NCBI RefSeq assembly: GCF_963675165.1
Contig: NC_087392.1
Coordinates: 3,369,442 to 3,433,441 of the forward strand
Reading direction: 5' to 3'
DNA length: 64,000 bases
Source of the DNA: Halichondria panicea
Taxonomy: Eukaryota; Porifera; Demospongiae; Suberitida; Halichondriidae
Shown here: one piece after another, positions 25,794 through 36,235 of the stretch
Position numbering within the stretch: position 1 is the first letter of the stretch
How the letters are laid out: each line of letters opens with the position of its first letter
Notes under the pieces: generated by a model
What the model saw: the letters and a program-made list of their open reading frames with translations, nothing else
Database searches by the model: none
What the model was told of the DNA's origin: nothing
Program-made: the position numbers and the translations under genes

Positions 25794-26252
25794 TATTTTA
25801 TAGTCATAACAATTCCAAAAAATTTGCAGGAAAGCTTGTTGTTCAGCCTGTTCAGCCGGTTACATGTTCCTCTTAATAAAAATCAAACCAATTGGAATTA
25901 CACCTAAGCAGCGTGTCATGAACCAGGATCTTCAGAAAAGTGACCATTGGGAAATCGATAAATCTGACAGGATCGATAGCACTGAATACATGTGGTCATT
26001 AATAAAACCAATTTCCATACAGAAATTTCAGATTGGTATGACTTTATGAACCTAATCGAAATGTCAAAGTCCGTGAAGCACTTAAAGAACTCACGTCATT
26101 AGTTTTTGGCAGTGGCAGCGAATATAGACAGAGTGATATCCAAAGCAGGCTGAGTGAGTATGGGTTAAAGCGTGTTCTCATAAATAAAAGATGGAAACTG
26201 TTTTTTTCATTCTATAGCAATCGGCAGCCAGCCCATATATGTTACTCCGAAG
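25794..26252 (+). pseudogene. Mobile-element ORF, segment 2
   Basis: Immediately after the MITE the frame reads FYSHNNSKKFAG. After a poorly readable part, 26045-26250 reads LYEPNRNVKVREAL, KELTSLVFGSGSEYRQSD, IQSRLSEYGLKRVLINKRW and NRQPAHICYSE, ending at the border of the hAT-like element. The composition and continuity support one ancient protein with segments 1, 3 and 4. Confidence 0.5.
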
Positions 26253-27152
26253 CAGGGGCGTACACAGGGTGGTGCTTAGGGTGCTCCAGCACCCCCATCC
26301 AGGCTCTGGTGCTCCAGCACCCTATCCAGACTCAGAGAAGCTCAAGTAGATAGTTCAACCATCACTGGCTGGCTAGAAGGAAGCTACACTTACTGCAGCT
26401 ATCTACAGCTTAATAGTGATAGTTACAATAACTTTATACCAGTTAGATCTAGCTAGCTAGCCTAAAAAACTTACTTTTCTTCGATCGTTACTGGGATATC
26501 CATGGGAACTAATAAAGAGTGGGGAGGGGCTCAATAATAAGGCTAGGCAGCAGGAAGTGGTTTGCTGTATCAAACACTACAACATGCAGCACAACAAGGT
26601 TCTTGGATCCAGGTACATGAATGTATAGCATAATTATATGATTAAGCCTACATGTATGTACAATAAATTATAATAATAATAATCAATGTTTGCAATGTAA
26701 ACTACAAAGTCTCTTTTCCTCAACATCAAGGTACGTACTGGTGGTCATACTTTGTACGCTGCCTGTCACCTCCTGGTAAGCTGATCAATCTTTTAGTGGC
26801 CTGAAAAGAAAAGAATCAAGACTGTCGTCAGATCAAGCAAAGGAACAAATGTTTATCATCACTTAACTTCTACATTTACACAGAGACTAGACATGATTGC
26901 ATTGACATTTGACATACCTTAAGAAGAGTTGGCTAGAGTTTGACATCCCAGGCGAATTGAGCTTCTGGTCGTAAACATTCTTGACTTGCTGATGGCACTG
27001 TATATAAAATACTGTCAGTACTGTGGCTGTGCACCATCTAGAAAACAGTGGGCGTTGCCGACAAAAGGGGCGTGACCCCAGAAGTGGGCGTGGTCTAAAT
27101 TTTGCGGCGCGCAATGAGCACCCCCATTGACTGAATCCTAGGATCGCCCCTG
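26253..27152. mobile_element. hAT-like non-autonomous element, 900 bp, 5-bp target duplication
   Basis: Left end CAGGGGCGTACACAGGGTGG, right end CTAGGATCGCCCCTG, both flanked by CGAAG (26248-26252 and 27153-27157). Ends of the CAGGGGCG type are usual for hAT elements; most hAT elements make 8-bp duplications, but some lineages make 5. It is inserted in the host mobile-element ORF. No intact transposase is visible. Confidence 0.75.
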
Positions 27153-27157
27153 CGAAG

Positions 27158-27475
27158 GACGGTGCTATGGAAGGGACAATCATCTTAGTTTATGAACCCA
27201 TCGGATCTGGTCATTACGATGCAGCTCTCCCATACTTGCGACACACTCAGCCAGGTCAGCATGTCAAGTAATGTGTCAAAGTGTGTGAGTTTGCAGATCA
27301 ACAAATAAAATATTGGAAAAGTTTGCTCACATGGTGTACTCTATGCCACTTAATGGGTCGACCGTGTACAGGCTGTGAAAATCCAAATGGTGTGCAAGTA
27401 GGCAAGAGAATAAGACGTCCTCATTTGTCCCAAGTAGACATTCCAAGAAGCAAAAAGTTTGCTCTCTCTCTCTCT

Positions 27476-27563
<88 letters not shown>

Positions 27564-27622
27564 TTCTATCCACTGGTATCTGGTCAGGGTTTGAGTCCAT
27601 TGTATTGGACGAGATAAAAAGA
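27158..27622 (+). pseudogene. Mobile-element ORF, segment 3: OTU-like box and Cys-rich region
   Basis: 27159-27255 reads GAMEGTIILVYEPIGSGHYD and AALPYLRHTQP. The GHYDAAL box looks like the catalytic-His motif of OTU-type proteases, often fused in transposon ORFs. 27281-27455 reads LLTWCTLCHLMGRPCTGCEN, a Cys-rich zinc-binding-like patch, then IPRSKKFA. A GA microsatellite adds a poly(Arg-Glu) stretch in frame. The reading continues ILSTGIWSGFESIVLDEIKR up to a palindromic element at 27624. No OTU Cys box was found. Confidence 0.55.
27462..27562. repeat. (CT)n/(GA)n microsatellite inside a coding segment
   Basis: Starts as CTCTCTCTCTCTCTC, flips at TCGA and continues as about 40 GA units. 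In the host frame it encodes an alternating Arg-Glu run, and the frame stays open on both sides. Confidence 0.95.
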
Positions 27623-27623
27623 C

Positions 27624-28861
27624 TACAGTTCATTTAGTCTAGAGAGTAGATTACCACAAATGTGTGAGTAGTTGTACTTAAATGTAAATATCTTTTGAAT
27701 GGAGCATTTCTAAGAAATGGTGTTGATACCCGTGTGTAGATGAATGACTGAACTACAACATATCCAAAAATGTTTCCATGGAAACATAAGATGGTGGGTT
27801 TGTGGTGATTAATAGAACAACAGCAAATTGTTATAGTGGGTAATCGGTTAGAGTAATAAAACAGTAATCTAGTACAGCTAAGGTCCTAGACTTCATCACA
27901 TAATTGTTCAATGGTTTAGGTATCCTGGCCATCCCTTTATGGGTGTTACAAATGTTCACAGTGTTTATAATTCATGATTTACTGGTTTTCAGGTACACTT
28001 TTGGTTAGAGTAATAACTTTTTTTAAATTAATAGCTTAGCTTTAAACTTTCTGTAGTAAGTTTACAGATAAATAAGCTACATTTTGATACCAAGAACATC
28101 CTATATGCTTATTCCACATTGCTGAGATAACACTGAAAAGCTACATAATTTACTATTTTCTACTGTTTTGATGACATCAGCAGCTGCAAACCACAAACCA
28201 ATGACGCTTTAATAAACCACAAACGTAATTAAGAGTGGGCGCACAGTTATTGTACGCCCACTTACGTGGTTAATTACAGTGTCATCGATTTGTGGTTAGC
28301 AGCTTGTGATGTCATCAAAACGGTAGAAAATAGTAGAATATGTAGTTTTTCAGTGATATCTCAACAATGGAATAAGCATAGAGGATGTTCTTGGTATCAA
28401 AATGTAGCCCATTTATTTGTAAACTTACCAGATAACTTTTAAAGCTAAACTATAAAATTTTCAGAAGATATTACTCTAACCAAAAGTGTACCTAAAAACT
28501 GGTAAATCATGAATTATAAACACTGTGAACATTTGTAAGACCCATAAAGGGATGGCCAGGATACTTAAACCATTAAACAATTGTGTGATAAAAGCCTAAG
28601 ACCTTAGCTGTTTAAGGTTAGTGTTTTATTACTCTAACCGATTACCCACTATAACAATTTGCTGCTGTTCTATTAATCACCACAAACCCACCACCTTATG
28701 TTTCCATGGAAACATTTTTGGATATGTTGTAGTTCAGTCATTCATCTACACACCGGTATCAACACCATTTCTTAGAAATGCTCCAATCAAAAGATATTTA
28801 CATTTAATTACAACTACTCACACATTTGTGGTAATCTACTCTCTAGACTAAACGAACTGTA
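27624..28861. mobile_element. 1.24-kb palindromic Tc1/mariner-like foldback element
   Basis: The two halves are near-perfect inverted copies meeting at about 28245 (GTGGGCGCACAGTTATTGTACGCCCAC). Both ends read CAGTTC(A/G)TTTAGTCTAG after a flanking TA, the CAGT start and TA target being typical of Tc1/mariner elements. The host ORF reads ...VLDEIKR up to the left edge and resumes IVSTYNDIVYYSMSTF just beyond the right edge. No transposase is encoded. Confidence 0.85.
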
Positions 28862-29048
28862 TATTGTTAGCACATACAATGACATTGTCTACTACTCTAT
28901 GTCTACATTCTGTGCAATACCCCTGAAAAACGATACTGTATTCAGGCAGAAGACAAGCAACCAAATTCATTCTCGAATTAACTTTGCTAAAAATATTATT
29001 ATGATACCTACAGTCACCAAAACCAACTGTTCCACTGCCGCCACCGCT
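28862..29048 (+). pseudogene. Mobile-element ORF, segment 4 (C-terminus)
   Basis: Directly after the palindrome the plus strand reads IVSTYNDIVYYSMSTF, CAIPLKNDTVF and RINFAKNIIMIPTVTKTNCS, with a TAA stop at about 29046 at the edge of a minisatellite. It continues the sense of segment 3 (FESIVLDEIKR). The minus-strand frame across this region (28848-29138) is judged a shadow. Confidence 0.5.
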
Positions 29049-29490
29049 TAAGTTATCACCACCCCAGCAGTTACTGCTCAAGTTATCCCCCGTGCAGTCA
29101 CCGCTCAAGTTATCACCACCCCAGGAGTTACTGCTCAAGTTATCCCCCGTGCAGTGTTATCACCACCACCCCAGCAGTTACTGCTCAAGTTATCCCCCGT
29201 GCAGTCACCGCTAAAGTTATCACCACCACCCCAGCAGTTACTGCTCAAGTTATCCTCCGTGCAGTCACCGCTCAAGTTATCACCACCACCCCAGCAGTTA
29301 CCGCTCAAGTTATCCCTCGTGTAGTAACCGCTCAAGTTATCACCACCACCCCGGCAGTCACCGCTCAAGTTATCCCCTCAAGTTATCATCACCCCAGCAG
29401 TCACCGCTCAAGTTATCACCACCACCCCAGCAGTCACCACTCAAGTTATCACCACCACGTCACCGCTCAAGTTATCACCACCAGCAGTGC
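29040..29490. repeat. 60-bp compound minisatellite
   Basis: Tandem units with two subunits of about 30 bp, each containing GCTCAAGTTATC: one with CCCCCGTGCAGTCACC, the other with ACCACCACCCCAGCAGT. About seven full units plus degenerate ones. The minus-strand frame reads repeats of GGDNLSGDCTGDNLSSNCW, which follows from the repeat. Confidence 0.9.
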
Positions 29491-29913
29491 CGGTCCCAGG
29501 AGGTGAAGCGTCTCTACTTGACAGCCTCCACTGTGGAAGTATTTCAAAATCAAGGAAAAACGACTGAAAGAATATTACTTTTCATTATTACTCAAGCTGT
29601 TTGATTTGATTTATCGCATGATAATAATGTTCATTGCTGTATACTTAATATCATGTTGTTGAAATGCTGGTGAATACATGCATGCGACTACGTAAATGAA
29701 TATCTGGAGCTATAATTATATTTTGTTCAGCCATAAAATACGTACTGATTGAACAGTACAATCTTGACTATAAGGGGTGCTAGATCTTTCATTGATACAT
29801 GCATGTTCATATAATTAAACTATATATAGGACTCGTGTGCTTCATACAAAGAAAATACATGGCAAATAAAAGTAAGATTCATGATACATAAGATTCATGA
29901 TACAATCTCAATA
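29491..29913. other. Gene-free spacer
   Basis: No gene. A 16-bp tandem duplication (AAGATTCATGATACAT) sits at about 29875-29900. Confidence 0.4.
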
Positions 29914-31284
29914 TGTGATAGTACTTAGGAAAAGGGCCCTTAACGCGGGCATTTTCGAATCAGTTTTTATTGTTGAATCGGATAGCGCGTCCTTTAAGCT
30001 TCAAAATGATACCAAGATCGACCTCCTAGCTACTTTCTTTCCAGAGATATGTTCGAGGGAACGCTACGAAGGACGCTCAAACGTCATGAATAATTGAAGT
30101 TCAATTATTGCCTTCCGGGCACTTCCGGGCACTTCCGTATACTCATAAAGCAGATGTTCTGGAGAAGACAAGTTAGTTAGATGAAGGCTAGGCGTTCTAG
30201 GACTCTCTAGCTAGCTAGTATAGCTATGTAGCTGGTTGCTTGGCACCTAGGAAGGATCTTCGAAGAAATAAAGAGACAAAGACTCCCGTCGCTCGAATGG
30301 TAAGCTCTCATGTCTTGTTATAAGCTTGTACTTATTATCTGTGTAATGTATCAGTCTTATAAAAGATCCTCACTTGTATGGAGCCTACAGAAGTCCTTCA
30401 TACAACTTAAAGGAAGCTTAGTATTCGTCCGTATCTATCTAAGGCTTGATCCAACTTATTAGTAGCCTTATAAGAAGCTTTCCTCCTTTAATTTAGTACT
30501 GGTACCATTGTAGTAACAGGCCTGATGGGATGGGTGATCACATCATGGAGGGCCCAGGAAACTGCGTGGAATTGTCGTCATTTATATTGATGGTTCCCCT
30601 AGGTGGTGGTAAGTGTCGGAGGCCTGAGAAACGCTAGTCAATTGGCTAGAATGTAAGTGACATTGATATTGTGTCTATCTTAACATACTACTATTACTTA
30701 TCTGTAGGTTGTTATGGAGTGTTTATGAGGACAAGTGGCACGGGATATGTACATCTAAAGAAACAAGAGTGGATCTACGCCAAGCTAGCTAGCTAGATAG
30801 CTGCTCTTTCTAATCTATATCTATTTCTGTTGCTAAATTATGTTTGTTAAGAAGTGGAGCTATAATATACCTGGCTCCTCTTGATGATTGTAAGTACTGG
30901 GCTGATGAAATAGTCCTGTACAAGTTGTCATCTTTTATTTGTTAAAAATAATTAACAATAATAGGGAAATTCCCAGGGAATTTCCACGGTAAATTTGATT
31001 GTAAAAAATGGTTCAACGTCCGCGTTTGACCTGTTTAAAGCTTCGTAGAGACCCAAAGATACGATAACCATGAATGCATCTGGTAAAAGGGGTGATGGTT
31101 TAGCTGCATGGAATTGCATGAAGTGTAAAATCTAGACCTATAATTACGATTGATAAAGCATGCATGGTACCAAAATAGTTGACCACACATGAATTTCAAA
31201 AGTCTTTCTAAGTAGTCAAACTTAACAATAAAATAAAATATTGCCACCCACGCGATAAGGGTCGTTTTCCTAGGCCCTGTCACA
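29914..31284. mobile_element. 1.37-kb non-autonomous element, TGTGA-ended, plus copy
   Basis: Left end TGTGATAGTACTTAGGAAAA preceded by TA; right end TTTTCCTAGGCCCTGTCACA. The ends are diverged inverted repeats of the TGTGACAGGGCCTAGGAAAA type. 29925-30965 matches 39834-40676 in inverse orientation and the first part matches 41608-41850. Characteristic interior text: CTTAACGCGGGCATTTTCGA and GGAGATATGTTCGAGGGAAC. No ORF. Confidence 0.7.
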
Positions 31285-32022
31285 ATTATTATGAGGCCAA
31301 CTCTACCTTGAGTAGGGTATGGATATTATGTTTCGACATGCACGTCCATGCAATGATATAATTATAATAGATGTGATCAAATCTGAATTAATTAATGCAG
31401 GCTGGGCAGATATAGCCATTGCAGCATCCCAACACAACAAAAAACAAAGCTAAGCTACAAGGGAGAGAAATTTCAATGCCATGCCAAGAGATCATGTGAT
31501 CTCACGTACTTTCGAAGTCCATAGTTAACACTGAAGGAAACATTGAAATAATGGACGCAAAATCCCTAGACTTATAACCTCTGATGTTAATAAGACGACA
31601 ATACAGCCTCTCCAAACTGCACTATTCTACAGACTGGATGGGTAGTACAACAGGAAAAAAGATTGACAATATCCAAGATGATAGCCTGTTCACCAACTAG
31701 ATAGTTGGCCTCACCCATTAAAACCATTAAAACCAGCAAAGACGTGAAAATCAAAGACAAGCTACATTTATTTTGTGGTGACAACATGCCCAATGCAGGG
31801 CTATCATGCTGAGATTCCTAGACTGCACCCCTTCCTAGCTAGTTCGGAATTTGCCATACTAGTTGACCATTTTTTTTAGTGAACATTTTCAGCTGCTTTA
31901 GTCAATTGCCACGCCCCTGTGAGCACGCCCCTGTGTTGCTGGCATCACATGAGTTGGATGTAGATTTGTGATGTAAATAAGATAATAAAATTAATTGTCT
32001 ACAAGATCATTGTATTATTATA
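31285..32022. other. Gene-free spacer
   Basis: Nothing recognisable. One minus-strand frame of 68 codons (31587-31793) has no supporting motif or splice context. Confidence 0.4.
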
Positions 32023-32076
32023 TTAGGGAAGGAAGTACTCTTGTGATCGTGGTCAGATGGTCATGATGTATTATTA
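32023..32076. repeat. Shortened copy of the RecQ-like flank left of the transposon
   Basis: TTAGGGAAGGAAGTAC followed by TCTTGTGATCGTGGTCAGA repeats the start of the right flank (35995-36075), but with about 43 bp missing between the two blocks. It gives the transposon a duplicated but unequal flank. Confidence 0.8.
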
Positions 32077-35000
32077 GGCCACTCCAAGTGACACTCTGGT
32101 TTCTGGTCCTGAAGTTTCTCTAATTGCAAGCGGGCGGGCGGATATCCTCATTATCCTCATTATTCTCAACTCTATCAAAAACATTATTTTTATGAATCTC
32201 ATTATACAATAACCACAAAAATGTCTCATGAATAAAATTATAATTACACTGAAAACATATAAAATTACTTTCTGATTATTGGTTTGTCTTTGCACAAACA
32301 ACACTGAGGGTACTGGTCTGCTGGCACATCGTCCACATTTTGGGCACAGTATATACAAATAGGAGTATACTTGGCTGTATAGTACAGTTTTTCGATTGGC
32401 TCTTCACAATGTATTTGTCTTGTATACACATCATTTAGGCGACCAGGCAGATGAAGGTCTTGTATTGGTGCTCCGCATGTAAATGCCAGGTCTTCTACAG
32501 CATCATTAAGATCGACTTTTTCTTGACGTGTTAGCTTACACCGACTGTAAAGCAGCCTCCACATTGAACATTCTTCACATTGCAACATCATATCAACGTT
32601 CTTAACGTGTTGAATGCTGGCTGAAAAAGGCAGTGTCTTCTTTACTTTTTGAAGAGAGGGTCTGAAGCTACCATCAGTGGGTGTACCAAGTAACTCCTCA
32701 AATGACTTGTAGTGGCCGTCTTCAGTTGGAACAGGGTCAGGTAGTACACTGAGACTATTGAACACTTGCTTAGGAAGCCTTGGAGGTCGACAAATAGTAC
32801 AGCTATCGGAACCACATTTCTTTATTTGAAAGGAGTAATGTCTTCGAGTACAGCAATGCTGTAGAAAAGCGTTCAGGTCTTTCTTTCCAGGTAGCTTTTT
32901 GGTTGTTATGGACTCTTCTCTGTTGAGGGTTGAATCCACACGTATAGCTTCATTCCAGAGAGTGTCAGTATCAATTTCAGAAGCAGGAAAAAATGGAGTA
33001 AAGGTCTTGTCTTTCAGTTTCAGTCTGCGTAGCACTTGAACAAGAAGCGACTTTACATGAGACAAGCTGTCTATAGCAGCTGACTTAAAGTTTGGGTCTT
33101 TCTTGGCAGTTTCCCGCAAAGAAGTGAGACTATTGCATTTGGCAGCTTCCTTCTCAAATTCATCGTCTCCTTTCTCTCGCATAAGCCCAACACATTGCAG
33201 TCCTAAGTTCAGAGTTGACATGACCCTCTCCACAGGATTTCGCCATGAGTGCGATGGAGCAGTTCTCACAGCACAAAGGAAATCCAAATCGAGACTTAGA
33301 AATAAGCATATTAAAGAAAGCTGAACGGAGACATACGTTATTCGATGGTCTGGTCCGCCATCGCTGTACACAAACAAAACTGGTTTCTGGTACTCTTCTT
33401 TGCTCTTTAGAATGGAAGACAATTCAGTAGCATGTCGTATCGGTGAAGAGCTTTCAAACGCTGCATCTTTGAAGCCAACTGCAACTTGGCCACGATACCA
33501 CGAGTCTTCAATGGTCTCTGGTATGTCAATAAGGAGCACTACAGATGACTACAGATGGGATAATAGAGAACTTGGTGAAATCATGGTCTCCAACTTCGAA
33601 TGTTGTGCCAGAACGAACTATAACACGTCTACCTCTTTCTGCGGCAGCAACAGGAAATCCTGGTTCGCCAACCTTCAGCCTGTGTTTATCGTCAATCGAT
33701 ATCATATTGCAGTATTCCAACAGCTGGACAGCATACTCTCGCATGTATCGATACAGAGCAGCAGCATAGTGTTCATCGGCATGAGTCTTTCGAAATTGCC
33801 TTTTTTGAACCATATATCGGATGTTTAGCCTTCCAGTGTATTGCATTGCAACTTTAGCTGCCTTTGTCTTAGGCCAGAACTGGAGCCTTAGCCATTCCTC
33901 AGAGGGGATCATCGTACCTACATTGAGAGCATACAAATATAAACTGGGTAGTTAAAATTAATATCAGCATACATGTATAATTATTACTAATTGCATTAAA
34001 AATTGTATTAAAACTCACCTGGTGGGCATTTGCTGGTGACTTGATCACGTAGATCTCTAACAGATATAGCTTTAGCCATGTGGGTTACGTCACCATGTCT
34101 TCGGTCATCAACCGCCACACCGATATCTTCGTTGATATAATCGTACTTGGTCTTTGTTTCCTGCGACTTCACTTCTCGTAAATCAACAACAGTGTGAGGG
34201 TCTTCTGGTTCCATCAAAATGATTGAACGTACACGCTCATCAATAATTGCTTCTGGTGTGTCATGAGAAGCGGCACAGTCTGCAGTCAATTCCCGGTAGA
34301 GAAAGCGCAAAGCAGCTGGTTTCACTTTGGATGAAATCCGACCAAACTTGGCAAATACTTCACGGCGCATAGCACGAGTATGGTATTGCGGAAGAATAAG
34401 CTTAATGGCCTCAATAGTTGTAACACTCTCTTCAAAAGTTGATTCAATAGACTTAGCAGTTGGTAGCTTCCATACAAAGTGCAAATTGCCTATATTGTTT
34501 CCCGATGAGTGTGTCAAAAACATGATCGGATATGGAAGCCCATTTCTCTCAAGGACTTTTACGTAGTCGTAACGTTCTCTTGCGGTTTCAGGAACGAATT
34601 CACAGAGAGACAAAAATTCGTACTCCAATTTCTCTTGCAAACACAAACACAACCATTCTAATCTTTTATCACAGGGAAATAGTCCAGTTGATGCTTTAAC
34701 AAACTTCACAGACATAGAATCTGAAATATGTCGTACAGGCAATGGCGATTTGTGCAACGTGCTCATCTTCTTTCGTTGTGAGGAGAGGTAGTCAGAATAA
34801 GATGCAATGCTTCTGGCTAACGATTCAGTGTTCATATGCAGAGACTTCAATCGCTCAGATGACCAAAAGGATTTTTGCAAGTTGTGAAACAACGTGGATG
34901 CCAGGGTCTCAAGGGTGATGCCAGAAAGACTTGAGATACTTCTCTTTCTGTGTTTCGAAACTTCAGGAGTATTGTAGCTTCAGGAGTATTGTAGCCATTG

Positions 35001-35994
35001 AAACGAGTAAATAGGCTAGGAATTGTACAAGATTGCTTCTCCAAGGCAGAATGGTGACCATCTAAATACCACAGGCAATCAACAATAGCAACCATAAATC
35101 TGTGTCCACCCGACTGGATTTCAGAGCCAGGAAAAGCAACATCCTCATCCTAAAAGAGCTTCAAAACATCATTATAAAGCTTATCTTTGTTGGTGCGCTC
35201 TGGGACACTAGGAGGTAGCCCAGGCTGAGAGAGCAACTGGGAACTACGCATCATCATATATAGCGAAAGCATCTGTTGTATGAGTAGCAGGCAGAGATCG
35301 TTCTAGTACACTGACATGATACTTCAGGAAGGGACCAAAAACAGCAGCAGCTCTTTCCAGTACCAGTGATAGTTCGATTCTATCCAAAGAATCTTTTCCT
35401 TTTCCAAGAAATGCTGAATCTATTTGAAGCTCCTGGGGTGAATCTGCAATTTCTTTAAAAACTCTTTGTTCAAAGTATTGTTCAACGCTTATACCTGGTT
35501 CATCGATTGAAATAATTCTCCAAGGAAGTAAAGTTTTGTTTACCGACCGATTGTACACACAACAATTTATCATGGCAGACATCTCTGTAGAGAAAATTAT
35601 ATTTCAATACTGATCTGTAAATAGTATACTAACAGAATGAGAATACAGGGGGCAGGGGTGGGGGTATGTCTCATACAACTAGCTTGAACTTGTACCAGAG
35701 TGATAATTGTACCAGAGTGATAATTATATAGAAATGTGTTAATTTAATAGGCTTATTGAACAAATAGGCATTTAACTATACTTTAATAGTGTCCTTAAGA
35801 TAATATTTCAATGAAACAAAGAAGATACTTACAGTACAGTCACTTGAACAGATCTCTGAACAGATCCAACATTGACAGCTGACCATGTGGAGATTAATTA
35901 ATTATGCGCATGCGCAATAGAAATAATGAGGTAAATTTAGCCAGAAAATGATGCGGGCGGTGGACCAGAAACCAGAGTGTCACTTGGAGTGGCC
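32077..35994 (-). mobile_element. Full-length 3.9-kb DNA transposon
   Basis: Perfect 33-bp terminal inverted repeats: left 32077-32109 begins GGCCACTCCAAGTGACACTC; right 35962-35994 is its exact inverse. TTA lies just outside both ends (32074-32076 and 35995-35997), compatible with a 3-bp target duplication. The only gene inside, on the minus strand, is a DDE-type transposase with spliceosomal introns. TIR length and TTA would suit a PIF/Harbinger-type element, but the protein is not a typical HARBI1-like transposase, so I leave the superfamily open. Confidence 0.9.
32265..35584 (-). pseudogene. DDE-type transposase, three exons, broken by small duplications
   Basis: Exon 2 (35584-34019) begins MSAMINCCVYNRSVNKT at 35582 after a TTTTCTCTACAG acceptor. 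Intron 33918-34018 (101 bp, GTGAGT...GTAG) joins CPP to GTMIPSEEWLRL in frame. Exon 3 runs to a stop at 32265. Likely catalytic residues: SIDDKHRLKVGEPG (first Asp), VYSDGGPDHR (second) and HSWRNPVERVMS (Glu). The C-terminus has Cys clusters (CEECSMW; CIYCAQN...CCLCKDKP) that probably bind zinc. The expected protein is about 1,050 residues. Lesions: a 17-bp tandem duplication at 34961-34994, a 10-bp one at 33538-33557, a frame change near 35258 and a stop near 35146. Similar proteins with SDGGPDHR and NPVERV are familiar from sponge and cnidarian genomes. A non-coding first exon ending at a GTAAGT donor at 35832 is likely. Confidence 0.8.
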
Positions 35995-36235
35995 TTAGGG
36001 AAGGAAGTACCTCCGACAGATCCACTGTCTCACCGTACCCATCTCTACACTCTTGTGATCGTGGTCAGACAGCCTCCAGTATATAGTGGAAGTTGAAGAC
36101 TCTCCACCTCTGCACCTCTGCCACACTCGTGGAAGTAGTTATCGATGGACCAAGGAGCTCCATAGTGGATCGTCTGAGTGAGGCCAACACAATCGATTCC
36201 CATGCCTAACGCCATCGTAGCACGAACGACACCTT
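35995..36235 (-). pseudogene. RecQ-like helicase fragment
   Basis: Minus strand 36215-36130 reads VVRATMALGMGIDC then TIHYGAPWSIDNYFHE, close to the conserved helicase motif V-VI region of RecQ-family enzymes (AT.A.GMG.D....R.VIH...P.....Y.QE.GR). After a frame change it reads ESSTSTIYWRLSDHDHKS and VRQWICRRYFLP up to the transposon border. The helicase core N-terminal part is not visible further right. It may be a host exon remnant or part of another repeat. Confidence 0.55.

Noticed and set aside
27421-27633. Minus-strand frame across the GA microsatellite
   Set aside because: Shadow of the plus-strand coding segment; its Leu-Ser run is the reverse reading of the repeat.
28848-29368. Minus-strand frames with GGDNLSGDC repeats
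   Set aside because: They follow from the 60-bp minisatellite. The plus strand through 28862-29045 continues the upstream mobile-element protein and is the better reading.
32077-35994. Assignment of the transposon to the CACTA (EnSpm) superfamily from the CACT near its ends
   Set aside because: CACT begins three bases inside the perfect TIR, and GGC/GCC would not be a direct target duplication; TTA outside GGCC fits better.
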